Source: Sphingobacterium siyangense (lineage in GTDB: Bacteria > Bacteroidota > Bacteroidia > Sphingobacteriales > Sphingobacteriaceae). Taken from it: a stretch of 64,000 nucleotides of DNA. Where the stretch lies: assembly GCF_007830445.1 (NCBI RefSeq), contig NZ_VLKR01000003.1:124001-188000 (forward strand), written 5' to 3'. Positions 36,229-44,325 of this stretch are shown here, piece by piece. Each line of letters starts with the position of its first letter. The stretch's first letter is position 1. Under the pieces are notes generated by a model. It was not told the origin of the DNA. It ran no database searches and was given only the letters and a program-made list of their open reading frames with translations. Both the position numbers and the translations under genes were made by a program.

Positions 36229-36965
36229 TTGGCCTTCCTTGACATAATTTTATTCAACACAATATTTGGAAGTAGTCCCAGAGATGCCATCAACCACTTC
36301 ATACGCTTCGGAAAAACGACTTGCTTCTTCTTCTGTTCGATAGCTGTCATTATACGCTGTGCTGCATCGTCTACAGCGATTAAGAATGGCTTTTTAGACA
36401 AATCTTGCTTATTGAGGGCTCTCAGTTTATCTGTATCAACATAGCCCGGAGCAATAACAGTAACCGCAATTCCATATGGATAGAGTGCCCTACGATACGC
36501 ATCAGCCACTTGGATTGCAGCACGCTTTGTCTTACTATATAGGCTTGAATTGGGAAAATGGAGCGTTCCCGAAACTGATGCAACGATTGCAATTTGTCCT
36601 TCCGACTGACCTTGCATAGCAGTTCTTGCCGCTTCAAAACAATTTAAAGTGCCCATCATATTGACCTGGAGCATAGCCACCGCCTCCTGATAGCTTATTT
36701 GTTGAGCAACGTCATCCGCGTAACTCCCTGTACAATTGATAAAGAGGTCTAAAGGCATATGCGCACAAAATGAACTGACTGCATTTTGCAGGCTGCTCAA
36801 TTGACATACATCGACTTCAAAACTTCTGATGCTATGTCCCCAGGAATATGCTGACATTTTCGTCAGATCGCGCCCACATACCGCTACCTCTGCTCCTTGA
36901 TCAAGATAACGCTTGGCCAAAGCAAGGCCTATTCCACTTGTACCACCGGCAATAAATACTTTCAT
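36210..36965 (-). CDS. Short-chain dehydrogenase/reductase
   Basis: A 251-residue classical SDR. NAD(P)-binding GGTSGIG is at residues 7-13, and the catalytic YSKTK (YxxxK) comes after a Ser-rich VASVSGTLHFPNSS segment. The C-terminus is basic and hydrophobic (KWLMASLGLLPNIVLNKIM), possibly membrane-associated, as in lipid-acting reductases such as 3-ketosphinganine reductase; the substrate is not determined. It overlaps the patatin gene by four bases and the PAP2 gene by 19. This gene is an addition to the E. coli ynb set. Confidence 0.88.
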   Translation of the reverse strand: MKVFIAGGTSGIGLALAKRYLDQGAEVAVCGRDLTKMSAYSWGHSIRSFEVDVCQLSSLQNAVSSFCAHMPLDLFINCTGSYADDVAQQISYQEAVAMLQVNMMGTLNCFEAARTAMQGQSEGQIAIVASVSGTLHFPNSSLYSKTKRAAIQVADAYRRALYPYGIAVTVIAPGYVDTDKLRALNKQDLSKKPFLIAVDDAAQRIMTAIEQKKKQVVFPKRMKWLMASLGLLPNIVLNKIMSRKAKWMKND

Positions 36966-37990
36966 TTCAATGAATTTAATGTCGCCTCATAACCATAGTT
37001 CCATTGCGCTTCCATCGCTTCCGCAAATTCTTGTTGATCAATCGGGAAAGACAGCGTAACTTCAAATTTAGACCAATCAATTCCTTTTTTACAGTATTTC
37101 CCAGCTAATTGTTCCGCGGCATCCTGTGTATCAATCCAATGTTCATACGGAAACTGCTGTTCCAAATCTGTTAATCGTTTATTTCCGCTAAAGCCTAATA
37201 CTGCCCGAACCAACGCTTCTTCTTGCGGTTTATAAGGTTGTTTTCGCTCACATATGATGTTTTGAGCAAGCGACTTTGCTAGCTCCATTGGTACAAGATC
37301 AATTGCTCCACCCGTATAATAGGTTTTATTGGAGCATACAGGTTCAATATAAAACATATCGGACATCGAAATACGGGCCGCCTGTAGCATAGAAAACTCA
37401 GCACTCAAATGAACCGCTTTAGCCACTGCACTATGCTCGTAATTACTAGCCGAAATTCCTATTGCCTCAACGGGCACGTTTGCCAATACATCCTGAGTTC
37501 CCATCAATATCTTTTGATAGAGTTTCCGGTCCCCACGCCGCTGCCCAACTTCAGACGGACTGAACAGCACTTTAGCGCCGACCACAAGTGCTGGAATTGC
37601 TGCTGAGAATGGTCTATCCAATGTAGGCAATAGTAAGGAAAGATCCTGTTCCATATGGACGAGATAGCGATTAAAAACATCCTCAATAAAGGGTGCCCGT
37701 TTTTTATTAAACTGTTTTTTCAAAACATACACGCCCAGCCTCCCCAAACGACGCTGTTCTGTAAGCCGATGATGCAGGAAAAACTGATAAAACTCGTCTG
37801 ATTGCAGATAGGACTTGCGAGCTTCATGTGTATCAAAGGCTTGTATAACAGCCACTGCCATTGAACCACCACAGCTCGCGATAAGCAGATCTGGTTTTAA
37901 ACCCAGCTCATCCAGCGCAGCATACATACCAAGATATATACTGAACCGAGTTCCACCCCCCGAAAATAAAACAGCACGTTGATAAGCCAT
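36962..37990 (-). CDS. Divergent patatin-like protein (possible Cys nucleophile)
   Basis: A 342-residue protein. The oxyanion-loop stretch SGGGTRFSIYLGMYAALDELG and the following LLIASCGGSMA are clearly patatin-like. The serine-hydrolase GxSxG is replaced by A38-S-C40-G-G, so Cys40 aligns with the nucleophile (codon TGT). The DGG of the catalytic dyad is TGG (T226), so the Asp is also missing. Patatins are lipid acyl hydrolases; this one may use another mechanism, bind lipid without hydrolysis or act as an acyltransferase. It lies between the CdsA-like and SDR genes. Confidence 0.8.
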   Translation of the reverse strand: MAYQRAVLFSGGGTRFSIYLGMYAALDELGLKPDLLIASCGGSMAVAVIQAFDTHEARKSYLQSDEFYQFFLHHRLTEQRRLGRLGVYVLKKQFNKKRAPFIEDVFNRYLVHMEQDLSLLLPTLDRPFSAAIPALVVGAKVLFSPSEVGQRRGDRKLYQKILMGTQDVLANVPVEAIGISASNYEHSAVAKAVHLSAEFSMLQAARISMSDMFYIEPVCSNKTYYTGGAIDLVPMELAKSLAQNIICERKQPYKPQEEALVRAVLGFSGNKRLTDLEQQFPYEHWIDTQDAAEQLAGKYCKKGIDWSKFEVTLSFPIDQQEFAEAMEAQWNYGYEATLNSLK

Positions 37991-38040
37991 CAGATTGAAA
38001 TTTTAGTTAGCCTTCTCACTACCACATTCATCAAATTCTA

Positions 38041-38871
38041 TTAATTCCCCAAAAACAGGATAATCAAAGCATAAAACAGGGGCGCATTGAAGATCAGACT
38101 ATCGATACGATCCAATAAACCACCATGCCCAGGAATCAATGTTCCAGTATCTTTTACTCCTGTCTTTCTTTTCAGATAGGAAAAAAGGACATCTCCCCAG
38201 AATCCCAAAATACCGAAAAACAAACCGAACAACGAAAAGTATAGAAAATTCTGAAATGGCAGTAAAAAATAGCCCAATAAATTACTCAATATAATTGTTA
38301 AGCTGATACCGCCCACACATCCCGCAATTGTCTTATTTGGACTAATACGCGGAACGATTTTACGTTTGCCAAAAAACTTACCCATCAGGTATTGAAAGAC
38401 GTCATTCAATTCCGTTAACACAACAATATATCCGATTAATTTTAGTCCTAGGAATGGGTTGCCATCCACTTTAATGGATCGGATAAAAGCTAAATGGCTA
38501 AATGCAAGCAAACAAGCTACCGCGCCCAAAAACAGCCCAAACACAGCTCCCTTCTTAACCTTTAAACCATATTTGAAAAACAAAGCAGTCCCCAAACACA
38601 AGAAGCTAGCCAACAATAGATATGCTCGATAGGAACAAAAGTATAGGAGCAACGCTTGCAACAATGCCATGCAAAGAAACACCAATGGTTGCGTCTTACA
38701 TTCAGGGATAAACATACGAGCAAACTCGCGCATCCCTTGAAAGGTTATCCAGGCCACAAACAAGGGTGATATTGTTGGTGGAACGAAGGCAACCGCCAAC
38801 ACCAAGACAATATAACCCCAGCTTCTAACACGAACAGGAACATCTGCGAACTTGCTATTGGCATCAGCCAT
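38041..38871 (-). CDS. CDP-diglyceride synthase family protein (CdsA/YnbB-like)
   Basis: A 276-residue membrane protein with about eight hydrophobic helices. The C-terminus carries the phosphatidate cytidylyltransferase signature SYLKRKTGVKDTGTLIPGHGG followed by LLDRID. It makes CDP-diacylglycerol or a related CDP-activated lipid from CTP. It overlaps the CDP-alcohol transferase gene by eight bases. Because the housekeeping CdsA is normally elsewhere, this copy is probably dedicated to the lipid made by the cluster (inference). Confidence 0.92.
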   Translation of the reverse strand: MADANSKFADVPVRVRSWGYIVLVLAVAFVPPTISPLFVAWITFQGMREFARMFIPECKTQPLVFLCMALLQALLLYFCSYRAYLLLASFLCLGTALFFKYGLKVKKGAVFGLFLGAVACLLAFSHLAFIRSIKVDGNPFLGLKLIGYIVVLTELNDVFQYLMGKFFGKRKIVPRISPNKTIAGCVGGISLTIILSNLLGYFLLPFQNFLYFSLFGLFFGILGFWGDVLFSYLKRKTGVKDTGTLIPGHGGLLDRIDSLIFNAPLFYALIILFLGN

Positions 38872-39466
38872 GCGCCAAAGCCTTTCTCAATCGAGTTACC
38901 GAACTCAAAAGTAAGAGTAAGCATAAAACACCAAAAATATAACCTGAAACAGTAACCATTGAAATATGCAATAATGCTAAAATTCCATATACCCCCAACA
39001 GCAAAGCACGATCACTTTTACCCATCGGTCCATCGTAACGACGATCATTGGCAATCACCTTCCCGATCAATCCACAAAACTCATTCACAACACTTAATAC
39101 GATAAAAGCGACGATCAGATATATGCTTTCTGGATGAAACTTCAGCAAAGGAAAAAATAGCACGACATCCGAAACAATATCTCCGACTTCGTTCAAGACT
39201 TCGCCCGTCTTGCTAGTCTGATTAAAAAGTCGTGCCATCATGCCATCTAAGGCATTCAAAGCCATTCGTAATAACAATCCGATTGGCAGGGCCAAAAAGA
39301 AAATCGGGAAACGATCAGCATACCAAAACAGTAAAGCAATGATCAAAGACAATACAATAGATCCGATCGTGATCTGGTTTGCCGTTACCTTTTTTCTATG
39401 TAAAAAGTTCAAGATCGGCATCAGCAACTGCTGAAATTTTGGTTTTAATTTATAAACAGAAATCAT
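38864..39466 (-). CDS. CDP-alcohol phosphatidyltransferase family protein with altered metal motif (YnbA-like)
   Basis: A 200-residue membrane protein with about six hydrophobic segments. The CDP-alcohol transferase motif DxxDGxxAR...GxxxDxxxD reads N71-A-L-D74-G-M-M-A-R79 ... G88-E-V-L-N92-E-V-G-D96: the first and third Asp, normally metal ligands, are Asn. The subfamily resembles E. coli YnbA. The family moves a phosphatidyl group from CDP-diacylglycerol to an alcohol. It is the first gene of the operon; a palindrome and promoter on the opposite strand lie 46-76 bases upstream. Confidence 0.9.
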   Translation of the reverse strand: MISVYKLKPKFQQLLMPILNFLHRKKVTANQITIGSIVLSLIIALLFWYADRFPIFFLALPIGLLLRMALNALDGMMARLFNQTSKTGEVLNEVGDIVSDVVLFFPLLKFHPESIYLIVAFIVLSVVNEFCGLIGKVIANDRRYDGPMGKSDRALLLGVYGILALLHISMVTVSGYIFGVLCLLLLLSSVTRLRKALAHG

Positions 39467-39511
39467 CTCGCGCTAGCTGTAATTTATTTTTTCATTTTTT
39501 TTAAAAAAAAA

Positions 39512-39542
39512 TTTGCATAGTGTAATATATACACTATATTTG
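39512..39542 (+). promoter_or_regulatory. Plus-strand promoter containing a palindromic operator
   Basis: TTTG (39512-39515), a 19-base spacer and TATATTTG (39535-39542) match the Bacteroidota promoter exactly. The spacer is almost wholly filled by TAGTGTA-ATATA-TACACTA (39518-39536), a perfect 19-base palindrome similar to sites of GntR/YtrA-type regulators. Bound protein would block RNA polymerase. Confidence 0.65.
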
Positions 39543-39545
39543 TGT

Positions 39546-39614
39546 CATCATAATTTAGGTTTATAATTGGTTATTTAAGGTTTTCATTCTCCCCGTTTGG
39601 AAACCTTTTTTTTT
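39546..39614 (+). ncRNA. Candidate small regulatory RNA of about 69 nt
   Basis: A transcript from the promoter above would start near 39546 and end at the hairpin AAGGTTTTC (39577-39585) / GGAAACCTT (39599-39607) followed by nine T. There is no plus-strand gene between promoter and terminator, and no ATG in the interval. The loop contains CTCCCC, which could pair with purine-rich ribosome sites. Supported only by sequence signals. Confidence 0.4.
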
Positions 39615-39629
39615 GCCCTAAATTACCGA

Positions 39630-41114
39630 TTACCATCTTCCACCGGCACCACCCCCACCAGAAGATCCGCCGCCAAAGCTTCCACCGCCACCACTACTGC
39701 TAGATCCTCCACCAGAGCTACTCGATGTTGAGCGCACTTTAACTGGAGTCGAGTGTTCACCATGAGATACCCGATGTCCACAATTCTTACATAAGTCAAA
39801 GCGTTCCTCCAATCCCTGCGAACTATAAGTTGCTGCACGTATCGTCTTGGTACGTCCAGTCTCAAAAGTTCTATAATGACATGCAGGACATTCACTGAAC
39901 CCAACATTCTCGTCCCAGGGAACCAGCTTTGTTTCATTGGTCGCCTGATCTATCCAGATTTCATACGAACGACTACCGATTTTTTCCTCCAAAAGCTGCC
40001 CCTTATCCAGGTACGCACTTTCACGGGTAGATACATCATCCTTATTCATGCGCAACCAACGACCAGATTGATCTGGCGGCATCAATCGAAGTTGATTCTT
40101 CCGAATGCGCTTGTTTAATCCAATGACATCAAATAGTGCCAATGGACTCAGTAATAGCGGAACCAAACCCCAGACACGAAATTTACGTAGAGCCCTTTGA
40201 ATATTTTCCTCATCCTGATAGGAATTAACAATTTGCGTGCGGCTTGCATTGTATTTCATGGCCAGGGTAATACTACCAAAAACAACTATAAAATAAGGTA
40301 GATTTTTCCACTGATAGACCTCCTCAAAATTATTGAGGGCAAATGCACAGATAAACACCGAGATAAACATTAATATCCCCATACAGCCGCATCCACTGAC
40401 TAAAGGCGGAAAATATTTACTTTTTTTGGTCAACTTTCCTTTGATCGCTCGCGTCACCTCGCCCAACCAGATATAACAGATCGCAAATAAACCTAAAACC
40501 AACAGAGAATTTCGCAGAATAGGACTTTTAAAGCTCCAGACCGGCGTTGCCTCTGGCATCAAGCGTTCCAGCTCCGCCTTACTATCCGGTGAGGTAAGAA
40601 TTGTCTTAATAAATTCTGCGGCCTCCGTAACACCGCGGTCGTAATCTTCATTCCTAAAATTGGGTACGAGATATTTTTCGCCAATACGTTTTAAATAGGC
40701 ATCGGGCAAAATACTTTCCATACCATACCCTGTAATAAAACGGTATTCATGCCGGTCTTTAGCAATAAACAACAAAAGCCCATTGTTACTTTCCTTCTTA
40801 CCGACACCCCAGGTATTGAATAATTTTAGGGCAAATTCGAAATCACTGTCGCCAACATAATCATTCACAACAACGATTGCAAATTCACCTTTTGTAGCAG
40901 CCTCAATCTGCGTCGATAAGCCATCTAATTCGGCCACTGTACCCGAGGATAGAATCCCATCAGGATTGGAGACAAAATAATCCTGTCCCTGTAATTTGGG
41001 GCTTGGCAAATTGTCGACGGTATAGGCGATAAATTGCCCGAAAGCTGACAGCCCGGGGAGGCAGCTTCCTACCCAAATCAATAAAAAAATATAAAAACGA
41101 TGTAATCTCTGCAT
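39630..41114 (-). CDS. TPM-domain membrane protein (YgcG-like)
   Basis: A 494-residue protein. An N-terminal signal (residues 1-27) precedes a TPM domain (about 40-185, YFVSNPDGILSSGTVAELD ... ITGYGMESILPDAYLKRI). Three membrane helices follow at about 200-310. A zinc-ribbon-like module CPACHYR...CKNCGH lies near residue 420. The tail is nearly all Ser and Gly and ends GGRW, as in YgcG proteins. TPM proteins bind metal and some are phosphatases or photosystem-repair factors; the role here is unknown. Confidence 0.88.
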   Translation of the reverse strand: MQRLHRFYIFLLIWVGSCLPGLSAFGQFIAYTVDNLPSPKLQGQDYFVSNPDGILSSGTVAELDGLSTQIEAATKGEFAIVVVNDYVGDSDFEFALKLFNTWGVGKKESNNGLLLFIAKDRHEYRFITGYGMESILPDAYLKRIGEKYLVPNFRNEDYDRGVTEAAEFIKTILTSPDSKAELERLMPEATPVWSFKSPILRNSLLVLGLFAICYIWLGEVTRAIKGKLTKKSKYFPPLVSGCGCMGILMFISVFICAFALNNFEEVYQWKNLPYFIVVFGSITLAMKYNASRTQIVNSYQDEENIQRALRKFRVWGLVPLLLSPLALFDVIGLNKRIRKNQLRLMPPDQSGRWLRMNKDDVSTRESAYLDKGQLLEEKIGSRSYEIWIDQATNETKLVPWDENVGFSECPACHYRTFETGRTKTIRAATYSSQGLEERFDLCKNCGHRVSHGEHSTPVKVRSTSSSSGGGSSSSGGGGSFGGGSSGGGGAGGRW

Positions 41115-41184
41115 AGTTTTAGAACAACAAAATTTGGCTCATTGTCACGATATTAAGAAAAAAAAATCAAACAAAGGTTTTCAT

Positions 41185-41218
41185 CAAAAAAAAGCCCATA
41201 ATCAACCGATTATGGGCC
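41185..41218 (-). terminator. Intrinsic terminator of the gluconate operon
   Basis: GCCCATAATC / GATTATGGGC with loop of four bases. On the minus strand a T8 run follows. It ends the gntK-gntP transcript. Confidence 0.88.
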
Positions 41219-41294
41219 TATATAATTCAATATTCGTTTAAGACGCTTTGTCCTATTAATGTATCCTAGCAATATGAAACTTTCTCATTCGCTG

Positions 41295-42617
41295 TCAATG
41301 GCCAAGCCAGTGTAAAATCAAGACACCGATCAATCCAATAACAGAAACGAGCGTTTCCATCACCGTCCATGAGCGAAACGTATCCTTCATGCTCACTCCA
41401 AAATAAGATTTAAACATCCAAAACCCCGGATCGTTGACGTGTGAGAACATGAGACTACCCGCTCCCGTCGCTAGCACCATTAATTCAGGAGTAACCTCTC
41501 CTGCCTGCACAATGGGAAGCATAATGCCCGCTGCCGTGAGCCCAGCAACACTAGCCGAACCGATAACTAGGCGAATGATACCGGCTATTAACCATGCTAG
41601 CACAAGAGGCGACAGGCTCAGGTCTGCGGTTAGGTCAGCGATGTAGTTCGCTACACCACTATCTACCAAAATTTGCTTGAAAGCGCCTGATGCTGCAATG
41701 ATAAAAAGGATCATCATTATCCCGCGGATTGCTTCTTCCACACTTGCTGACTGCTCCCGCAAACTTTTGCCTTGGCGGATACCCATTGTGTACATCGCCA
41801 TTAGCGAGGCAATCATTAAAGCCACCACCGGATCACCCAAGAAACGTAGTGCCTTCAGCCAAGAGGAGCCTTCTGGAAATATTAGATGGGAAAATGAACC
41901 AAAAGCAATTAAAATTATTGGAAAAAGCCCCGTAAATATACTAATTGCAAATCCGGGGAGCTCTTTTCGATCTGCTTGATTGTGTTCAGGAAAAAACTCA
42001 GTGGGTGGGTTGGTCGGAATACGCTTAAGGATCCTGCCAAAGAGCGGTCCACCGATAATTATCGCAGGAATTGCCACAATAATGCCATACACCATTGTTA
42101 AACCTATATCCGCTTTGTAGGTAAGCGCTATGGCGGTAGCTCCCGGATGTGGAGGCAAATAACCGTGTGTCACGGACAGCGCTGCCAGCAACGGAATAGC
42201 GACGTAAAGCAAGGGCATTTTATTGGAAGCACATACCATGAAAACGAATGGTACTAAGACGATAAAACCGACATTGTAGAATAAGGGAATTCCTACTAAA
42301 AAGCCCGTGAGAACCATTGCCCAAGGTAAGTTCTTTTTGCCAAATACAGCCGTTAGTACCGTTGTAATCTTTTCTGCAGCACCACCCTCCGCCATCAATT
42401 TTCCCAGTAGAGCCCCGAAAGCCAACAATAGTGCCAACTGGCCCATAGTGGTACTCACTCCAGTTTCAACAGATTTAAGGATATCGACGGCACTCATATT
42501 CATCGCAAAACCGACCGCAACAGAGGTTATCAGTAATGAAAAGATCGTATTTAACCGAACGACAGTGACTAAAAGAAGTAGTAAAGCTACTCCCAAAATA
42601 ACGATGATTAGAGGCAT
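41295..42617 (-). CDS. gntP: Gluconate:H+ symporter
   Basis: A 440-residue inner-membrane permease with about 12 hydrophobic segments. GntP-family features are visible: the LPPHPGATAIA loop, the GGPLFGRILKR half-repeat and the SHVNDPGFW motif near the C-terminus. It imports gluconate or a related sugar acid for phosphorylation by the adjacent kinase, 16 bases upstream in the same operon. Its partner gnd is encoded divergently. Confidence 0.93.
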   Translation of the reverse strand: MPLIIVILGVALLLLLVTVVRLNTIFSLLITSVAVGFAMNMSAVDILKSVETGVSTTMGQLALLLAFGALLGKLMAEGGAAEKITTVLTAVFGKKNLPWAMVLTGFLVGIPLFYNVGFIVLVPFVFMVCASNKMPLLYVAIPLLAALSVTHGYLPPHPGATAIALTYKADIGLTMVYGIIVAIPAIIIGGPLFGRILKRIPTNPPTEFFPEHNQADRKELPGFAISIFTGLFPIILIAFGSFSHLIFPEGSSWLKALRFLGDPVVALMIASLMAMYTMGIRQGKSLREQSASVEEAIRGIMMILFIIAASGAFKQILVDSGVANYIADLTADLSLSPLVLAWLIAGIIRLVIGSASVAGLTAAGIMLPIVQAGEVTPELMVLATGAGSLMFSHVNDPGFWMFKSYFGVSMKDTFRSWTVMETLVSVIGLIGVLILHWLGH

Positions 42618-42633
42618 AATAATTTATATCTAG

Positions 42634-44145
42634 TTAAAACTCACCTTCCAATAAATGGTACAGGCGTTCAAATTTTTGGAAGTTTCTAATATATACAGCG
42701 TGATTCTCCGCACTCGGTTTATAACAGTGCTCGGTATCTTGCTTTCCTTCCGTTTGTTTGTTTTTTATAGTAGGACCACCTCCCTGTATACCCAATGCTT
42801 CCAAGCCTATCAAGGCTGCTCCCCAAGCAGAGCTTTCTACTGTATTTTTGGTAAATACAGGTTTATTGAAAATGTCTGCAAGCATCTGCACCAACAACGA
42901 TGAACGCGCTAAGCCGCCGCTTGCAAAGATCGTATGAATGGGACCGGTGTTCTCCTCTAATGCGAGTCCTACACTGTAAATTGCAAACAACATCCCTTCC
43001 ATCATGGCACGCGCAAAGTGCGCCCTGCCATGATGCAACTGTATTCCAAAATAAACGCCTTTTGCATTGGAATTCCAATGTGGTGCCCGTTCACCAGTTA
43101 GATAGGGCAAGAATATCAAGCCCTCCGCCCCGGGAACGACGGAGTCGACCAAAGCATTTAACACCGCAGAAGGATCTCCATCTTCTTCCATTTGGGTAAA
43201 TTCGCACAAAAAGTTGTCTCGAAACCAGTTGCGTAATACACCGCCATTGTTAACCGCACCACCAATTATATATTCATTGGGTCTCAGCAGGTATGTAAAT
43301 AGTCTTTGTTTTTTTTCTTGATTTGCCTGCGAACTTGCTACGCGAATAGCTCCACTGGTACCGACTGTTACCGAAGCCACTCCAGGACTTATAGCCCCTA
43401 CCCCGAGATTAGCCAAACAACCATCGCTACCACCTATAACAAAAGGGGTATCTTCAGGGATGTGCATCAAGGCCGCAATTTCTCGGCTAGGCATATTTAA
43501 AATATAATCGACCGGAACTGGAGATGCTAGTTGCTCTTCCGATATACCCGCCAAGCTTAGCGCCTGATCAGACCATGTTAGGTGATGTATGTCGAAAAGC
43601 CCTGTTGCAGATGCGATGGAATGATCGACTATGTAAACTCCAAAGAGCCGGTAAAAAAGAAATTCTTTGATACCGATAAACTTGTGCGACTGCGCAAATA
43701 ATTTTTGATCGTTGGACTTTATCCACATTAATTTGCAAAGCAAAGACATGGGATGTATTGGTGTACCCGTCTGCTGATAAAGCAGCCTTCCCACCTCACT
43801 TGCCTCCAAGGCAACCGCAATATGCTCGCTTCTGCGATCTGCCCATATTATGCAATTGCTAAGTGGCTGTCCCGCCGAGTCAACAGCGATCAGTCCGTGC
43901 ATAGCACTGCTCACCGAAATACATACGGGTTTCGGTATCTCTGCACGAGATTGCCTTAAGTTAATCATTACATACCGAATAGACTCAATACATGCAGCAT
44001 AAACAATCTCCGGATCTTGCTCGTACCAGCCTTCCGACGGGTTTAATATAGGATAAGGTACACTATACTGGGATAAGATGTTCCCTTCGTAGTCAAATGC
44101 AACAGCTTTCGCAGATGATGTCCCAATGTCTAATCCAATGATCAT
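42634..44145 (-). CDS. gntK: Gluconokinase, FGGY carbohydrate kinase family
   Basis: A 503-residue sugar kinase. The N-terminal ATP/substrate motif GLDIGTSSAKAVAFD, the SVSSAMHGL stretch, the WADRR motif and the C-terminal FASGGLARSSLLVQMLADI are typical of FGGY gluconate/xylulose-type kinases. Substrate is assigned as gluconate from its place between gntP and 6-phosphogluconate dehydrogenase. This is the FGGY-type gluconokinase of Firmicutes and Bacteroidota, not the small P-loop type of E. coli. Confidence 0.9.
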   Translation of the reverse strand: MIIGLDIGTSSAKAVAFDYEGNILSQYSVPYPILNPSEGWYEQDPEIVYAACIESIRYVMINLRQSRAEIPKPVCISVSSAMHGLIAVDSAGQPLSNCIIWADRRSEHIAVALEASEVGRLLYQQTGTPIHPMSLLCKLMWIKSNDQKLFAQSHKFIGIKEFLFYRLFGVYIVDHSIASATGLFDIHHLTWSDQALSLAGISEEQLASPVPVDYILNMPSREIAALMHIPEDTPFVIGGSDGCLANLGVGAISPGVASVTVGTSGAIRVASSQANQEKKQRLFTYLLRPNEYIIGGAVNNGGVLRNWFRDNFLCEFTQMEEDGDPSAVLNALVDSVVPGAEGLIFLPYLTGERAPHWNSNAKGVYFGIQLHHGRAHFARAMMEGMLFAIYSVGLALEENTGPIHTIFASGGLARSSLLVQMLADIFNKPVFTKNTVESSAWGAALIGLEALGIQGGGPTIKNKQTEGKQDTEHCYKPSAENHAVYIRNFQKFERLYHLLEGEF

Positions 44146-44325
44146 AAATAAAATTGATGTTTAGGAGAGCTCAATATACGGATTATCTGTTGGTTTACAA
44201 CAAAAGGCTCAATACCAGCAAACTAATTGGAACGAGAAAAGCGCCGCATACCGATCTGCTGATAATTGTCTTTCATAGTATCAACAAAAATGGTAAATTT
44301 CAACTTAGAAAAATGGTATTAAACG

